From the NCBI RefSeq assembly GCF_901933205.1, contig NC_044572.1:33541001-33605000 (forward strand): a stretch of 64,000 bases of DNA, written 5' to 3'. Made by a program: the position numbers and the translations under genes. The first letter of the stretch is position 1; every line of letters starts with the position of its first letter. The DNA comes from Camarhynchus parvulus (Eukaryota > Chordata > Aves > Passeriformes > Thraupidae). Under the pieces are notes generated by a model that did not search any database, was not told where the DNA came from, and worked only from the letters and a program-made list of their open reading frames with translations. Below, piece after piece: positions 1 to 13,700 of this stretch.

Positions 1-3000
1 TTTCTGGTTTTATTCCCTGAGTTATTAGGGGATCTGAATGTCAATAATAGATAAGCACATCACAAACAGACTTAGCAAGTTCTGCCTCCTCTGCCCCCAG
101 AGAGTCACTGCTCAAACCATATCTCAGCACTGGGGTGACAGTTCTCCCCGGAGGGGGACAAGAGACAAATCCCTTCCACTCCTCAAGCCCCCTGGCCTGC
201 ACCATCTGATGAATTTATGGTCTCCAACACAGTTAGGTGTGTATAATTCAATGTATTGCTGAAGACCAGTTACTGTACTTTATAGCTGACATTACTGGGG
301 ATATTTTTTTCCTGCAGAATAAAACAATATTTGTTTCCTGAAAGGGAAATGTGCTGTCTGTAGCTATCAGCATCCAACAGTTGCTGCTGGCTAGAGCTGA
401 AGGAGACAAAAATAGGTGGATTTCACTTTAGCAATATTGGGAAGAATCATTTATCATTCAGAGTGCCTTTTCAGGATGAGAGGGCCCATTTGAAAGTCAC
501 TACAGGATGACTGTTTTATTGTATGATATTAAACAATTGCATTAAAAGAAAGGGTTGCAGAAGATATCCTGGCTTGTTGCATGCTGCAACAGAATCTTAG
601 TCCTATACCACACATGGATGTGTCTAGGGGTACAAGGAGGGGCTGTGCAGTGGGAAGTGCCCATTGCTTTGAGGGTCTACAGCTATTTGCCATCAGGATC
701 TGATTCTGTAATTACTGAGAATTTTACAGAAATTCATCAGTCCACTCACACAGGATGCCTGTGAGGTTAAAAAGTGAATATGGGTCCAGGAGGTTTGGAT
801 TTTCTTGGCTTTCAGCTCTATTTGAGAGCTTGGGAAGGCACTGGTGTGGCTTATGTGGCTTCCTTCCTGGAGGACAGGGCTCTTTGAGGAATGAAGGGCA
901 AAAATGGCATTCAGAAGAATACTTGGTGTGTACCATCCAGATCTGCAGGTCCTCAGAAAAACAACAAACCAACACCAGCATTCTCTGCCCCAGGAGGACT
1001 CCACTGGATTTTTCTGGGGCCACAGGAGGATTAACTTTTCCCATAGGGATTACAGATAAGCTTCTCCTGACCTACAAATCCTTGTTTAGAATGTCTATTT
1101 TTAGCTGGTTCACAGGATACTGGGTTTTATATTTTGGGGGGACTGTTTTTTTTTTTAATGGGGTATGTTGTAAGCATATAGTGGGCTGGTTAGCATTTCA
1201 TATCAGGTCAGGTATTAGCTCTTGCAAAGGAAATCACATACACTACTGATCCATCATACAAAGTCTTTCTATTTATTTCCTTCCTTATTTCTTTGTTGTT
1301 GCTTTCAATTGAAAGTAAAGGACACCTGGGATGCTGGAACACATCTGTGGATGAAGAGGAGTTCTCCAGGAATCAGGATGCAAGAAATTATTCTCTTTAA
1401 AGGTTTACATTTAAATGCTGCAGAGGAGCTTAAGGAAAAGCTGTCAATAAGCAGATAGAAATGTCCAAAGGCTGCCCTGGTAGAAAGCTGTAATAAATAC
1501 TACAGCTTTTAAAACAACATTTAAGAGGCCTATAAATGATCAGCAAATGGGCAAGATGGCTTAGAAAGACGCAGAGACGTTATACATTTACAAGAAATGA
1601 AAAGCACGTATTATTGGCATTTTGCATCAATATAGTGCAGCTGCTTGGCCTTTCCACCTTGGTAAGCCCCTGGCAGACCTGTCAAAGATGTATGTGCCTC
1701 CAGGTCACAGACCTGCAGTCCTGAGGCAGGTGTGAGGCAGGTGATGAACAGCAACTGAGAGGACTCAGACATGAGCTTTGAGTCACAGTCAGGATATCAG
1801 GAGCCCAGCTGATGTGCCCACAACACACAAGGGACAGGCCTGCCACCTCTGGAGCAGCACGTGACAGAGCAGGGACATGGGTGGTATTTACTGGGTCACT
1901 GTGCAGAGCTGGTGTCCAATATCCCAAGCAGATCCACGTGTCTACATGTGAAGAAGGTGGTGTGGTTTAGGAAAAGCTTAACTTAAAGCTTTCTCTGCTT
2001 TTCAGAGAAAGCCTCAGTGCCTGGCCTGTCCATCAGCTGCCCCATGAGCTCCTGTATCTCTTGCTGCTCACAACTCGTTTCTCCCAGGCATTAGATGTAA
2101 TGAAGACAGGATGGTCTACAACTTTATGACAGTTCCATTTATTTCTACTATTTTCACATAAACCCAAGCAACAAGCAGCAGTTGCTTCCTCTGCAGCTTG
2201 ATAAATGTCAGTATTAATTAAAATTGTTTGGAGTAGGGTCGGGTTTTTTTGCTCTCTCTGCACCAGGCTGGCAGGGACAAGAAGCCTGACGGGCAGATGC
2301 AGCTGCTGAGCTGTTGACTGGAAATGTTGTCACAGGGAACGAGGCACAGGAGAAGTAGCTGGTCTCGGATAAAGTGAATTGGAAATAGAGGAAGCATTCT
2401 GTCACCTGTACCCTGCTGCCACTCAGCACAATGTGGGGGAGTGTGTCTGGATGTGGGTCTTGTACTTAATCCTTTGCTCCCCTGTCTGGGAAGTCTGCAA
2501 AGGCAGCTGTTCAGCCCATATGGATGGGATAGTGCTCCCCCACCACTGCTATCTAATGATGCTTTCCTGACTGACACTCAGAGAGAGCCCTTGAGTCAAG
2601 AGGGAAGGTCAACACAAGGCAGTACTTTTAAGGGTACAGGGAGAAAAAGCAGGGGACACCTCCCTCACTAAACCTCCTGGTGCCGCTGTGTCTTTACATG
2701 CACTCCTTCTGACCCCACATCAAGATGTTCATACACCAAACATCTGTCAGCCTTGGGGGCACTCAAGCAGCAGCCAAAATTGTGCTTCAGTGCTCGTGGA
2801 TGTGCTTGTTTCCAGCTGTGGCAGGTCTGAATGCAGCCAGGGCACCACTCTGATGGCTGCAGCGCTGCGCTCTCATTTCTCTTATCACTCTGAGCTCAGA
2901 GGAGCCCGTTAAGATCTGCTACAGCTGATTTTCATATAGGATTATGAAATAATTATTTTTCTTCCCAAATTTTACTAACAACAGAGGAAAAGAAATTCTA

Positions 3001-4585
3001 ATAAGACCATGGGAATTAAGTGCAATGGTTCTCCTGACTTGGACAGAAATGCACACTCCACCATTGCTCAGACACATCTCAACAACCTTCCCAGGTGTCT
3101 TCCTTTGAGGGGGAGAAAACAGCTTAGCCTACGGAGCAGGATCAGTCCCTCTCTTACAAAATGTTGCCAAAAAAAAAGTGTGAATGGTTTTCCATGTTCT
3201 CTGATAAACTGAACCAGAGAGAATAGGGAAGACAATGACTGCTCCAGATCAAAGGATATAGCACAATGAATAAAGAACTGGAAAGGTTTTGGAAGGGCAA
3301 AATAAGGTTTTTATAAACCCGTGGTTTCTATTAGACAAACAGGGAGACCTAGGCTTGATTTGCGAAAACACTTAGTGAGAAAAGGAAATGTACTTCATTT
3401 TGGCATCTGTAAAAATATCAGTTACAAACAGAGGTGCAGAAATGCAATAAAATGAACATCACTACTGTAAATGACAACTCAGTTTCATTACTGTATTCTG
3501 CTTCATTTTCAGATTATTAGTACCACGGGCTGCTTCTTCTAGATACCATCATATGCAGAAACACCTTGACTCAAGCCCTAGTTCCCTTGCTCTTGTTTGA
3601 ATCTATTGTAATCCTTTGATGAATGCATTTGTTTGTATTGAGCACTAGGGTTTTTTTTCAGTGATGGTCTGTAAAAAGTATATTTTACCTAGCAAGATAC
3701 TGACTTCTAAAAACCTTATTTCTAAAAAAGATATCTGTCACCCCAAGTGTAGTAGTCAAAAGAACCCCTTCAGTAGAAGTGTCTTTTACCAGCATAAAAA
3801 ATAATAAAAGTTCTTTCCTCTGTCCTCTTGGTCTAATCTTACAATGGGTTGGGATTTCCGTCTATACATTCCAAAGAAACCTGGTTTCTATAAATTTCTT
3901 TTTAATAAAAATGTGTTACCTATGATAAATATATATTGCCTAGGTCAAATGAATCTGATTGTGAAAACATATTGAGCAACAGTATTGGTAGGATTTAATT
4001 TCATCTCTCAAAAAAGAAAAGCAACCAGCCAACAACCCACCAAAATCTGTAGCTATTGAATGCTGGTTTGAATTAAATTCTATTTGTTTTAATAAAAGTG
4101 TAGTGGCCTGAGTGTACATATATTTGTTTTAGTGGCAGTGCACTGGATCCAATAAAACTATATTGGCTTCACTGCTTATGTCTCCTTTTCAGAGAAAATG
4201 GATTGAAAGGAAAAATGAAACAGGCATGAAACAGCCAGTCCTGAGCTTTCTGCTGGATTCTGGCATCCAAATAAACTGGTAAAAAAACCCCAACTGTATT
4301 ACTAAATATTGCTTTTAAATTGAAATATGTTTTAATGTCAAGGCTGCGCATGAGGGATTTAATTGTCTCTGTAAAGGAGAGCAGTTTTCAAGAGCAGACT
4401 TGGCTGTGGTGGGTCTGTGCATCTGCTGGTGGCTGCAGAAGCAGAAACCTAAGCCGGCTTTGGCTCCCTGTTCTGCTGGTGTAATTCAGGTCTGCCAGCA
4501 GCGAAGGAACTCAGCAGATCACCACATACCTGATAACGTGGATCAAGTGTCAGCAGCCCCAGCATGTGGTATTTTCAGGGGCCCC
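1..4585. other. Noncoding stretch, no gene recognised
   Basis: All six frames are broken by stops, and the open frames (up to about 164 codons near 755-1249) show no domain, codon pattern or splice context that I recognise. The base composition is AT-rich with few CpGs, typical of avian intron or intergenic DNA. Short homopolymers occur, for example a T run near 1147. Around 1690-1930 and 2240-2580 the sequence is locally richer in G+C, but I recognise no repeat family there. Confidence 0.6.
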
Positions 4586-4990
4586 TGTGGCAGAAGGAAA
4601 TGATGAATCTGACTCCGTGTTCATAGAAGGCAAATTTATTATTTTATGATATTATATTATTTTAAAGAATACTATACTAAAACTATACTAAACAATAGAG
4701 AAAGGATATTTACAGAAGGCTCAACAAGATACTAGTGAAAAACTCCTGACTCTCTCCTCAGAGTCCGACACAGCTTGACAATGAGTGGTCATTAAGTTAA
4801 AACAATCCACATGAAACCAATGAAACAATGACCTGTTGGTAAACAACGTCCAAACCACATTCCAAAGCAGCAAAACACAGGAGAAGCAAATCAGATAATT
4901 ATTGTTTTCATTTTTCTCTGAGGCTTCTCAGCTTCCCAGGAGAAGAAATCCTGGCAATGGGATTTTTCAGAAAATATGACGGTGATACCA
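4586..4990 (-). mobile_element. Solo LTR, ERVK-like, songbird type
   Basis: Read on the minus strand, this segment resembles a solo LTR family that I recall as common in songbird genomes. The minus-strand U3 side begins near 4990 with a sequence related to TTTTCTGAAAAATC. It passes the conserved stretch around 4870-4960 (CTTCTCCTGGGAAGCTGAGAAG on the minus strand, in part), then the CCAATGAAACA-type block at 4817-4830. It ends in an AT-rich U5 side that carries AATAAA (minus strand, 4640 to 4635). The plus-strand left edge begins TGTGGCAGAAGG. No internal gag, pol or env sequence lies beside it, so it is read as a solo LTR left by recombination. I could not see a clean target-site duplication, so the edges are approximate. 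The family name is from memory. Confidence 0.7.
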
Positions 4991-6420
4991 GCAGGATCTC
5001 TGCCCAAAAGTGCAGGATGTAGATCATGTCTGCATTGGGTGCTGGCTGATGGGGACTGGCATTGCCACCCCGGTCCAGCTGCCACCAGAGCTTTGAGCAC
5101 GCTGCCCTAGGATCAGTCACTTCTGTCACCCAGACAGAACACTGTACTCACCTACTTTTGCACAAGATCTCCCAAGAGCCTGCATTTTCATCACTATTAC
5201 CTTTTTGTGTTGCTGCAGGTAGGAAAGCCACCAGTAGCCAAAGAGGGGCCCATTCACAGTGGCTTTTCAGGGTGGCATGTGGTAGATTCTGCTAAATGGG
5301 AGTAAGGATGTGCTCAGCAGAGAGTCTTAAGTAAGTTAACTCTGGTTGAACCATTTGTTTTACATTTGCAAACTACTCTGTTCCCAGTTTTTAACGAGGC
5401 CTGAAGTGAGCAGCTCTATGCAGCCAGTCAATACTTGTGCTGACCACAGGAACCCAGATCATCTTGCTCTTGCATGCCTTTGTTTGGCCTGTGTGTCATT
5501 GCCCCTAAAAAGGTCACCAAGTGCCCTTTCTAGATTCTTAAATTGAATTTCAGAAGGAAAAGACATTCCTGTAATTTTCCAAGCTTCCCTGCACATTTAC
5601 AGCCAGTGCAACTGGCAGTAAGAGGTCCACACATCGACTCTGAGGTTAGAAAGAACACTCTCAGCTCAGCCAGTACCGTCTGGATATTTGCTAAGGGGTG
5701 AAATGGATGCTGTTGGCTGGCCTGGCTTCTCACATAACTTAAATCACAGCTGACAACCCAACCTGAGTAATGCTCTGTTTGATGCCATGCTTCCTTTTAG
5801 GAGACTGGCATCAGGTTGTGTGACTGCAAATCTGCATGGTATTCCTTCATGAGAAAACATGATCTGCATCGACTCATTTACAGTTTGTGCTGAAGTGGGT
5901 GCCCCTGGGACTGTGGGAGCCAGTCCAAGTGAGGAGAATTTGGCTGCAGTAGTAGTTTAGCTGTGGGAGAGGATATGGCTGCAGACTTCTCCAGCTCTGG
6001 CATCTCAGAGAACTGAATAAAGAAATAATTCGAAGAAAAGCAAAACAGCTGTTGGTGAAGCAATATACAGGTGAAAAGCCAGCTGAGGAATGGGCTTGAG
6101 ACTTCTACACTGAGCATCACTGACAAAGTCCCCACGACCTTGTGGAAGTTATGTGCACTGCAATTGGTTTGTTTACCCCAGAAACAAGCTAACTCCTGAG
6201 CCCAAGCTGGCCAAACCAGATTTGGGATAGCTATGAGGGTTCCACTGCCTTGCATATGATGGTGGTGAAGGTGGGAGACTCCATGAAGCATCTAGATAGA
6301 TGTGAGCATCTAGGCAGATCTGTCAAACAGATTTGACAATGTGAGGGAAGATAGTGGGTGACAGTAAATAAAGAGGCTGCAGAGTTCATGGTGATGTTCT
6401 CTGAGATGCTCCCTGCACAG

Positions 6421-6460
6421 AGCCGTGCAGATGTGCTGATAGCCATGCAGATGTGCTGAT
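6421..6460. repeat. 20-bp tandem duplication
   Basis: Two adjacent 20-bp copies, 6421-6440 and 6441-6460, differ at a single base (AGCCGTGCAG versus AGCCATGCAG) and both end in ATGTGCTGAT. The near identity points to a recent local duplication by replication slippage. Confidence 0.9.
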
Positions 6461-9416
6461 AGCTGGTGAGGAGCTGAGAGAGGAATTTGGGGTTTTTAAG
6501 AATTTGGGAAACTCTTGCAGCAGCCTACCCAGGAAAGGTGGGCTCCATCAAAATCAAATAGGACCGAGGAGTTATCACTTACAGTGTAAAGAATTACAGG
6601 AGCGTTTTGAACTAGAAGCTGCCATAAATCTGGGTGCAGAGGAGTACACAGACTGAGGTGAGACCATCTCCAGGGGTGAAAACATAAATTCTGTACCAGA
6701 AATGGATTGGATAAATTAAAGGATGGCAAATCCCACCAGGGTCATTAAATTCCATGGTTGAATTCCTCCCAGCTTCTGAAAACTGGAGGTGTAAGAGGGG
6801 GATTTATCAGAGATGCCGGAACACATGGCAAACATGGGACTTCAGTCTTCTTCTCAGTGCATGATCCCTGCATCAACAGAGTGATGGAGGTGATGAAGGA
6901 GAAATCTTTGAACTGCTTGCCCATTGCAAGATCATCTCCCTGGAGACCACATTACCCACAGTCCATCTCTGTCCCATCTTGCCTGCCCCCCTGGCTGCCC
7001 TGCGGCCACCATGCAGTGCCAGCCCCACATCCCAGCGTTCTCTGGCTAGTCCACCGCTTTGCACTGAGACAACACTGGCAGCTTTTCTGCCTGCCTGGGG
7101 ATGTTGGAGCAGCCTGAGCAGCTTATGCAGGGATCTTCTGGTCTTTTTATCCCCTGGCCTGTTATGTGGGAGATGTCTTGTTTGAGTCCTAAATATGTTT
7201 CACTTAGGCTATGATGATGGTGTACTAAAGTGCTGTAATCTTTGCTAGGTCTCTCTTTACATTGCTGTAATTACCATAATAAGCTGTGTTAACTGACTTT
7301 TTTATAAGTAGCAACAACATAAAAATATCTCAGCATGTTTTCCTTTAATGAGCTACAACTTGTGTGTAATCTTCCCTACACTTTCTTCAGTGTCCTTGTT
7401 TGTGATAGACGTGGCATTGCTTTCATCTCCTGATCCTAGTGCTGCTTCACCCCTGAGATAGAAATCTGGCCCTGGGACCCTTGGCCAGGCTTTGTCTGGG
7501 CTGCCCCAGTCTGGTAAATGCAGTGGTGGTGATGCTGAATGATGCCAGCGTGGGACGCAAGACTCAGCCTTACTCAGCCCCTCCATCAGCAGCAAAAATT
7601 TTGGGGAACCTCACAGAGCAATGCAACTTCCTTTAGGGTATCATCACCAGCTGAGCCAGGTGAGGGAATATCCATGTTCATGGCTGTGGGCCCCTGTCAG
7701 CGTATGGATCACACCACCTGGGTGCTGTGGGTGCTGCAGGGAATGCGTTACCATCACCTTCAGCTCCTGTCCATTTAAGGACACTGGGGGAAAGGGATGA
7801 CAAAAGGAATTGATACCCAAATACTAAGGCAGCAGTTCAGTGCCAGGGCTGGTAACTGATACAAGTGACTACAGATGAGCTGTGAAGCAGAAAGGGTTTT
7901 GACTATGTGGCAGAGGGATTTGAGGGACAGCTGCACAGGCTTTCTCCATCATTGCTGCTGGCAGAAAGAACGAACATGGTCAGGCAGTGCCTCTGCTCCA
8001 GCCATCCGTTCACAGCACTGCTGCCCAGCTCCATCAGCCTGGACTGAGGAGCCCCTCTGCCCCTCAACACTCATGCCCAAATGCTGCTGCAGGAGAGCAG
8101 CACTCAGGTGTGGGCCAGGGCCCAAAAAGCCTCAGTGGATTTTGCTGCCGTAAGATCACATCAGTGAGCTCACAGTGTGACTGCCTACAGCAGATGGACC
8201 AACACTCGCCGCTTATCTGGTGCTGAGCAAGGGGCAGATTTATTTCCAGAGCCTGTGCCTCTCATTTCTTCCAGCTGAAGCTGCAAGGCAGAGTGTGCAT
8301 CTGTGATATTTCTTTTTTCAGGTGCAGCTATGTTGCAGTGAGATCTGTCACCGGAAGCAATGGGATTTTTGGCATGTTTTTATAGGGAATGCAGGAAGGA
8401 GAGTGAAAGGCATCTCCACTTCCCACTGTAAGCTGCTTGAATTCATATATAAGCATGAATTGAATTTCCAAATCTCAGCCGTTCCCTGTGTGCGCTGACA
8501 GCTGGTTGACCAGCAAAGGACTGCAGGGCCCCATAAAGCAGCGGGGAAAACACATGAAATCTGCATTGGGTGATATTAACATGAGCTCCAAAAATAAAGG
8601 AAATGTGAATTGCCACCTCGAATCTCCCCAGGGGTCTGCTCAGCCCTATCTCCTTGCCTTGTCTGCAACACTGACTGTTTCAGGGCAAGGGAGACAGCTA
8701 CACTGGTCTCTTGAGCAAGGCTGACTTAAAACCTGAAAATAATGCTTGGACTGCAGAAGTAACTGTGCTTGCTACAAAAACAGCATTGTTTGCTTTCTGG
8801 CAACTTTTCTCCAGCAAGACATCAGTGTCACACAACTGCTTGCAGGCAGGATCTAACAGGGACTGAAATGTATTGGGAGGTGTGAGATTTACTGAAACCT
8901 GTAAAGTGGCAGCTGCAAGAACTTCACTTACTAACAACTCACCAAGGCTCTTTTAGTTCTCAAAATACCCTCGTTGCAGAAAATTTGAAAAATATGTACA
9001 ATGTGCAAATGTCTATGGGAGATATTGATATCACTGCCAAGGACTATCTTCTTTTTAAAAAGGCACTGTAAGTGTTATACTTTACCAAGGTTTTTCTTAA
9101 GGGCTGGATGATAATTATGGGAACTGGTCCTGAACTGTGAAAAGTCAACTATTGACTTTTAGACCCTTCATCTTTAACGCTATCTATGGAGGGCTATTGG
9201 CACCTTCTGACCAGACAACATTATTGGTAGAAAGTGCAGAGGAAAGTGAACACTAAAAATATATCACATTTCTGAAGTTTTCTCTTTTCACTGCTTATCA
9301 TTTCCAGATAGAATAACAGGAAGAATTTCATTTGGAGGAGGTTAAATATTTTGAGATGCCACTTTTTTTCTTTGCCTGAAAAAGGAAAGACAAGTAAAAC
9401 ACAAGGGAAACAAACC

Positions 9417-9433
9417 AAAAAAAAAAAAAAAAC
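9417..9433. repeat. Poly(A) tract, 17 bases
   Basis: An uninterrupted A run inside an A-rich purine stretch (9380-9436). No retrotransposon body is recognisable upstream, so it is listed as a simple homopolymer. Confidence 0.85.
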
Positions 9434-10722
9434 AGCCACTCTGCTTATAGGAAGGATATCTGTTTGTGTGTGATTTAAAATCAGAGCAGAATTTCACTTC
9501 ATTCTGTCTTGTGTTTTTGTGTTTCGTATTTCATGCTTTGGTTAACACTTATTTAGTCTATTCCTAGAGGCTGTGACAGGTTGTCCTGGAAGTTTTTAGA
9601 CTTGCTGAGCATACACTCTCCACAGAGCATGTCAAAATGAGAGGAACAAAGAATTCATTCATTTTACTAAAAACAAACCCGAAACCTTAAAGATCCAGCC
9701 TTGCCTCTTGACATTGTAACATCAAATGCAAAAGTCATCAGTACATAAGCTATCAACAGCATGAAGAAAACAAAACAATTACATATGGAATTTCCTTTCT
9801 CTAATTCAAAGAAATGTAAGTGGAAGATTTGGTTTTCCTTCTGAATTAAGGTGAAAAAAAATTAAGTGTATTAATTTATAAAAAAAGAAATTCGAGTTTT
9901 CAGGCAATTCAAATTTTAGCCCATTTCAGTGGCTTTATAAAGGCTTTTCCTTCTTCCTAGTCATATCTCTGTGGGGAAGGTAGATATGCCCAACATGGAA
10001 GGCTCAGTCCTGTGCTTGCCAGCTTGTGCTTTGACTTCACCAAATGCTGACCAGGTTCAATTATATTAAAAAGGTTTTAAGAACATAGTAACACCTTTGG
10101 GACTGCCAAGGGGATCTTTCAGAAAGAGAAAGTGATGGGTAGAGGTGACAGCATTAGTTCAGGACTGCAAAATTCTGCCTGTATTTCCTCCCATTTTCCC
10201 AAGCCAGGCACTCTGGCCCTTGTCACAGGAAAATGCCAGCCTCGTGGACTTAAATGAGCATCTTGCTTTACTGTGTGGGCATCATGAAGTGTGCAAAGTT
10301 CCCACCTCTCCCCAGCTGAGTCCTGGAGCAGCCAGTGTGACTGTGGAGCCTGCATGAGTGAGGGTGGTTTTAATGCACTTTCTTCCCAGCTGAGACCATC
10401 ATCTCCTGCCTCAAGGGCTTCCACGAGGGTCTGACAGCTGGGCATCAGCTGGGATGACTTGGACCCTAAATGTGTCTCTTGTGCTAGTGGCTGCCAGGAG
10501 GATGGCAAAGAGACATGCCAAGGGCTGCCCTGGGCTCTTGGCTTCCTCCTGCCAGGGCATGTTTTGCCTCCCAAGCCTGGGAAGTGTCATCAGTGTTGAG
10601 ATCATTTCACCGTTACCTTTATAAATCTGCGCTGAAACACACAACAGAGAAGTCCTTTAAAAATGGTGAGAGACTCTGCCGCAGTCACTTGATTTCTAGG
10701 CTAGTTGGAGGTGTGCACAGAG

Positions 10723-10723
<1 letters not shown>

Positions 10724-10754
<31 letters not shown>
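10724..10754. repeat. (CA)n microsatellite
   Basis: A perfect CA dinucleotide repeat of about 15.5 units. Uninterrupted repeats of this length are usually polymorphic in length between individuals. Confidence 0.97.
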
Positions 10755-10756
<2 letters not shown>

Positions 10757-13700
10757 GCTATATCATTGGGCAGGCAGTGCAGGGCTACTTTTTCATTACT
10801 ATCTCTGCCCCCCACCCCATCCCTGTGTTTGATGCCCTGAGAAAGGCAATTACCCAGTTCACTTTCCTCAAAGGACACCTACAGGCTCAGGAAACACTTC
10901 ACCAAATGGGCAGTGTCTGATGTCTAATAACATCCTCAATCTTGCTTTATAGACGTAGCTGCAAATGAAATGGTTTTTTCATGAAAAAAAAAATCCCTGT
11001 CCTCTTTGAATTTCAAGTGTAGCGTCTGTATTTATTTGGTCTCCCTGTGTGTTGTAAGTGATGTATTTTTTGTGGTTAAAAAACAAAACAAGGAGCAGGG
11101 TGAAGGCTGGCATTTCTTATACCAGTGAGCATTGCTGCTTGCTCCAGCTGACACTCATCCCTGGTGTCTCCTGCTTGCCTTTGCCATTGAGGAAATCCAA
11201 TCTGCTGCCATGTCATTGTTACAATAATCTCCAGCTCCTGGACACCAGTCTGAGCATGACAGTCTCACAAAACCGATGTCACACTCATCTTGGGCAGGCT
11301 GTGTTCCCCTGGTACATCTTCATTCCCACAGCTGTCGTGCTGGTTTCCAGTCACCATTCCCCTCTGCAGCAGCTCGGGCCAGGCAGCACATGGAAGAGGA
11401 GCTGGATGTGCCACTCCTTCCAGCTTTGGCTTTTTCAGACCTAACTTTTTTTCCTTTTTCTTCCAGAGTAAAAATCTTTGCTTGTGATGGGGGTTACAGC
11501 CTCCTTCTGTGCTCTGACCTTGGCCATGTGTCATACACAGAATCTTTTTCACGTATGTCCCCACAGCTCTTTTTCCCCTCTCTGCAAAATTCCGGCACCT
11601 CTTCCAATTCAGTCAGGTTTTTGAGAGCTTTCTGCTCTCAGTTGCAGGTTCTTTGCAGTTTTGCATCTTTCTATTTATTTATTTTGATTCTTCCAAGCAA
11701 GGCAGCATTCCGCAGTCCATTTTATTTAACAAAATGGTTCTCATGCATTTTTCAGTACCATTTCCCATGCATGGCCTACCATTCCTGAATTATCCACAGG
11801 GCCTTGGTTTCTTCCCATGTCTCCTCAGCTTTTATCATGAAGGTTTGCTCTATTAGTGGTTCAGAAAAGGGTCAATTGGGATAAATGAAATTTATTTTAA
11901 AATATAGGTTCATGCAGCAATATTTTTTCTCCGTCTTTTATATGTTGGATGCATTGTTGGTTTATGAACCTTTCTAAATAGCAGTCATACCTTTTCAGAA
12001 AGGCAAAGAATAATTCAGGGTAATTCAGCCCAGCACTGTTGCTCTCTCTCCCAGCTGAGGTCTCATTCAGCAAGTGCTGCCGGGGAGGAGAGATGCTCAT
12101 TAAAAGCCTCTCAGCTGTCATTCAGCCAGCCAGAGGCAGCCTGCTCCACTTTATGTCCAGAAGAAATGGCTCACAGAGGACTCTCCTTGCTGAGGTCTCA
12201 GGGATCACAACTGAGACCCCGTGGCCTGCTGGATCTGGTGCATGAGCATGTGGATATTTCATCTCCTTGTGCTTGGTGCAATGCAGTTGAGGCTGTGCTG
12301 CCCCAGGGGCTGGCAGGGCTGAGGGGGGATGCTGAGTGGGGATGGGATGTTCCTCAGGGATACCATTGCACTGGGCTGGCTTGAGGTGCTGCAAAAAGGG
12401 GCTTCTGCTGGGGTTCTGCTCTGCCCTGCAGAAATGCGACCCCTTTGCATCAATTTGGCGCTTTCCTCTCCCCTGATATCAGGGCTGAGAAATGCAAAGG
12501 CCTGTGAAAATAAGGAGCAAAAGATGAGAAAATTATTCCCGTGGTTTCAGAGGCAACTGCACTGGAGTGGTGAGCACTGTCAGCCTAACAGAGTGGGCAT
12601 TTCATTTGAGATTTTAGACAAAATTGGAGCAGATTCTTTTGCCACATGAAGCCTTTATCTCTTCCTATCCACACCTGGATATGTTTGGCCCTCCAGAAAT
12701 TTATTTGTCAACCCATGGTCAGAGCCCTCAGGCAAGGCAAGATGGCTATGGATCACTAGGATTTTAAAAACAAACCCAAACTACATACATACACATCATC
12801 CCTCATACATCCACACTAGCAAACAATAACCAAACTTTCCAAGTTTTGTCTCATTTTTATTGGGTTTTACGCTAAAATAATAATAGAAATTAAATTTAAA
12901 ATTACAGAAATTCTATCTGAGGTACTAAATTTTTTGAAAAGGATTATGCATCTTCCTAGTTCAAGCCCACTCTGACTGAGAAGTCCTGGTCTACAAATCC
13001 ATCCTCTGCTCAAATTTGCATGAACATGTTCACTGATTATATGTGTTTATGTAAGTTGAAGAAAACAGTGGTGGTACACAGCAGTGTGAACAGCAGCAAA
13101 CCTGCATTAAAATCTAGTCTCTCATTAACATCTGGCTGGATGATGCCAATTTGTTTCTGGCTTTGGTATGTTGTTGTTGTTTTTTTTTAAATCAACTTTC
13201 ACATGCAGGGGCCAAGACAGGGATTGCATTAGGTGGACCCATGCTGCTGGTGGGCTTCGAAATGGCTTCCCTTTCCCCAGGCTTTGCACTCTCTGCTGTT
13301 TGCTTTCTGCAGGTGTCGGAGTGATGGAGCCCAGTTTGCACAAACGCCCATGAAAAGCCCATTTGAAGTCTGCACGCTCGAGCACTGCCATACAGCAGAA
13401 GTGCTGGGCTGAGATGGCAAAGCTCTACCAGAGCCTCGAGCTTAAACCTAATCAGGGACAAAAATTCTTCATCCGCCACTGCTGTGACCATTTCTCTTCA
13501 GTCTATGTTCTGCAATTACTACATTTAAAAGGGACACTGCTTAACACAGTAGGGGTTCAAGTTCATTGGGAAATTTTTCTAGAGCCCAGGCACATAGGCA
13601 GGTGAATGAGGTTTTGACTGCGCCTGAAGTAGCAGGTGCTATTATTTCAAGAGAATGTAATAAAAAGATTTCATTTCAGCTCTGCACAGAGACAACAGAG

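Larger units (their letters stand above)
4991..10723. other. Noncoding stretch, no gene recognised
   Basis: No coding gene is supported. It contains a 20-bp tandem duplication at 6421-6460, a 17-base A run at 9417-9433, and a pyrimidine tract followed by CAG/GTAGG at 5218. The part at 6900-8200 is somewhat richer in G+C and yields several overlapping open frames of 60-120 codons in different frames. That pattern is expected from reduced stop-codon frequency and is not evidence of a gene. Confidence 0.55.

Noticed and set aside
10119..10574. 151-codon open frame on the minus strand
   Set aside because: It lies in a locally G+C-richer segment, overlaps open frames on the plus strand, and shows no domain or splice context.
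10696..10920. Threonine-histidine and valine-cysteine repeat peptides
   Set aside because: They are translation of the CA microsatellite on either strand.
11276..11788. Longest open frame of the window, 170 codons on the plus strand
   Set aside because: The composition reflects pyrimidine-rich DNA. There is no recognisable domain and no convincing exon borders, and overlapping frames are open as well.
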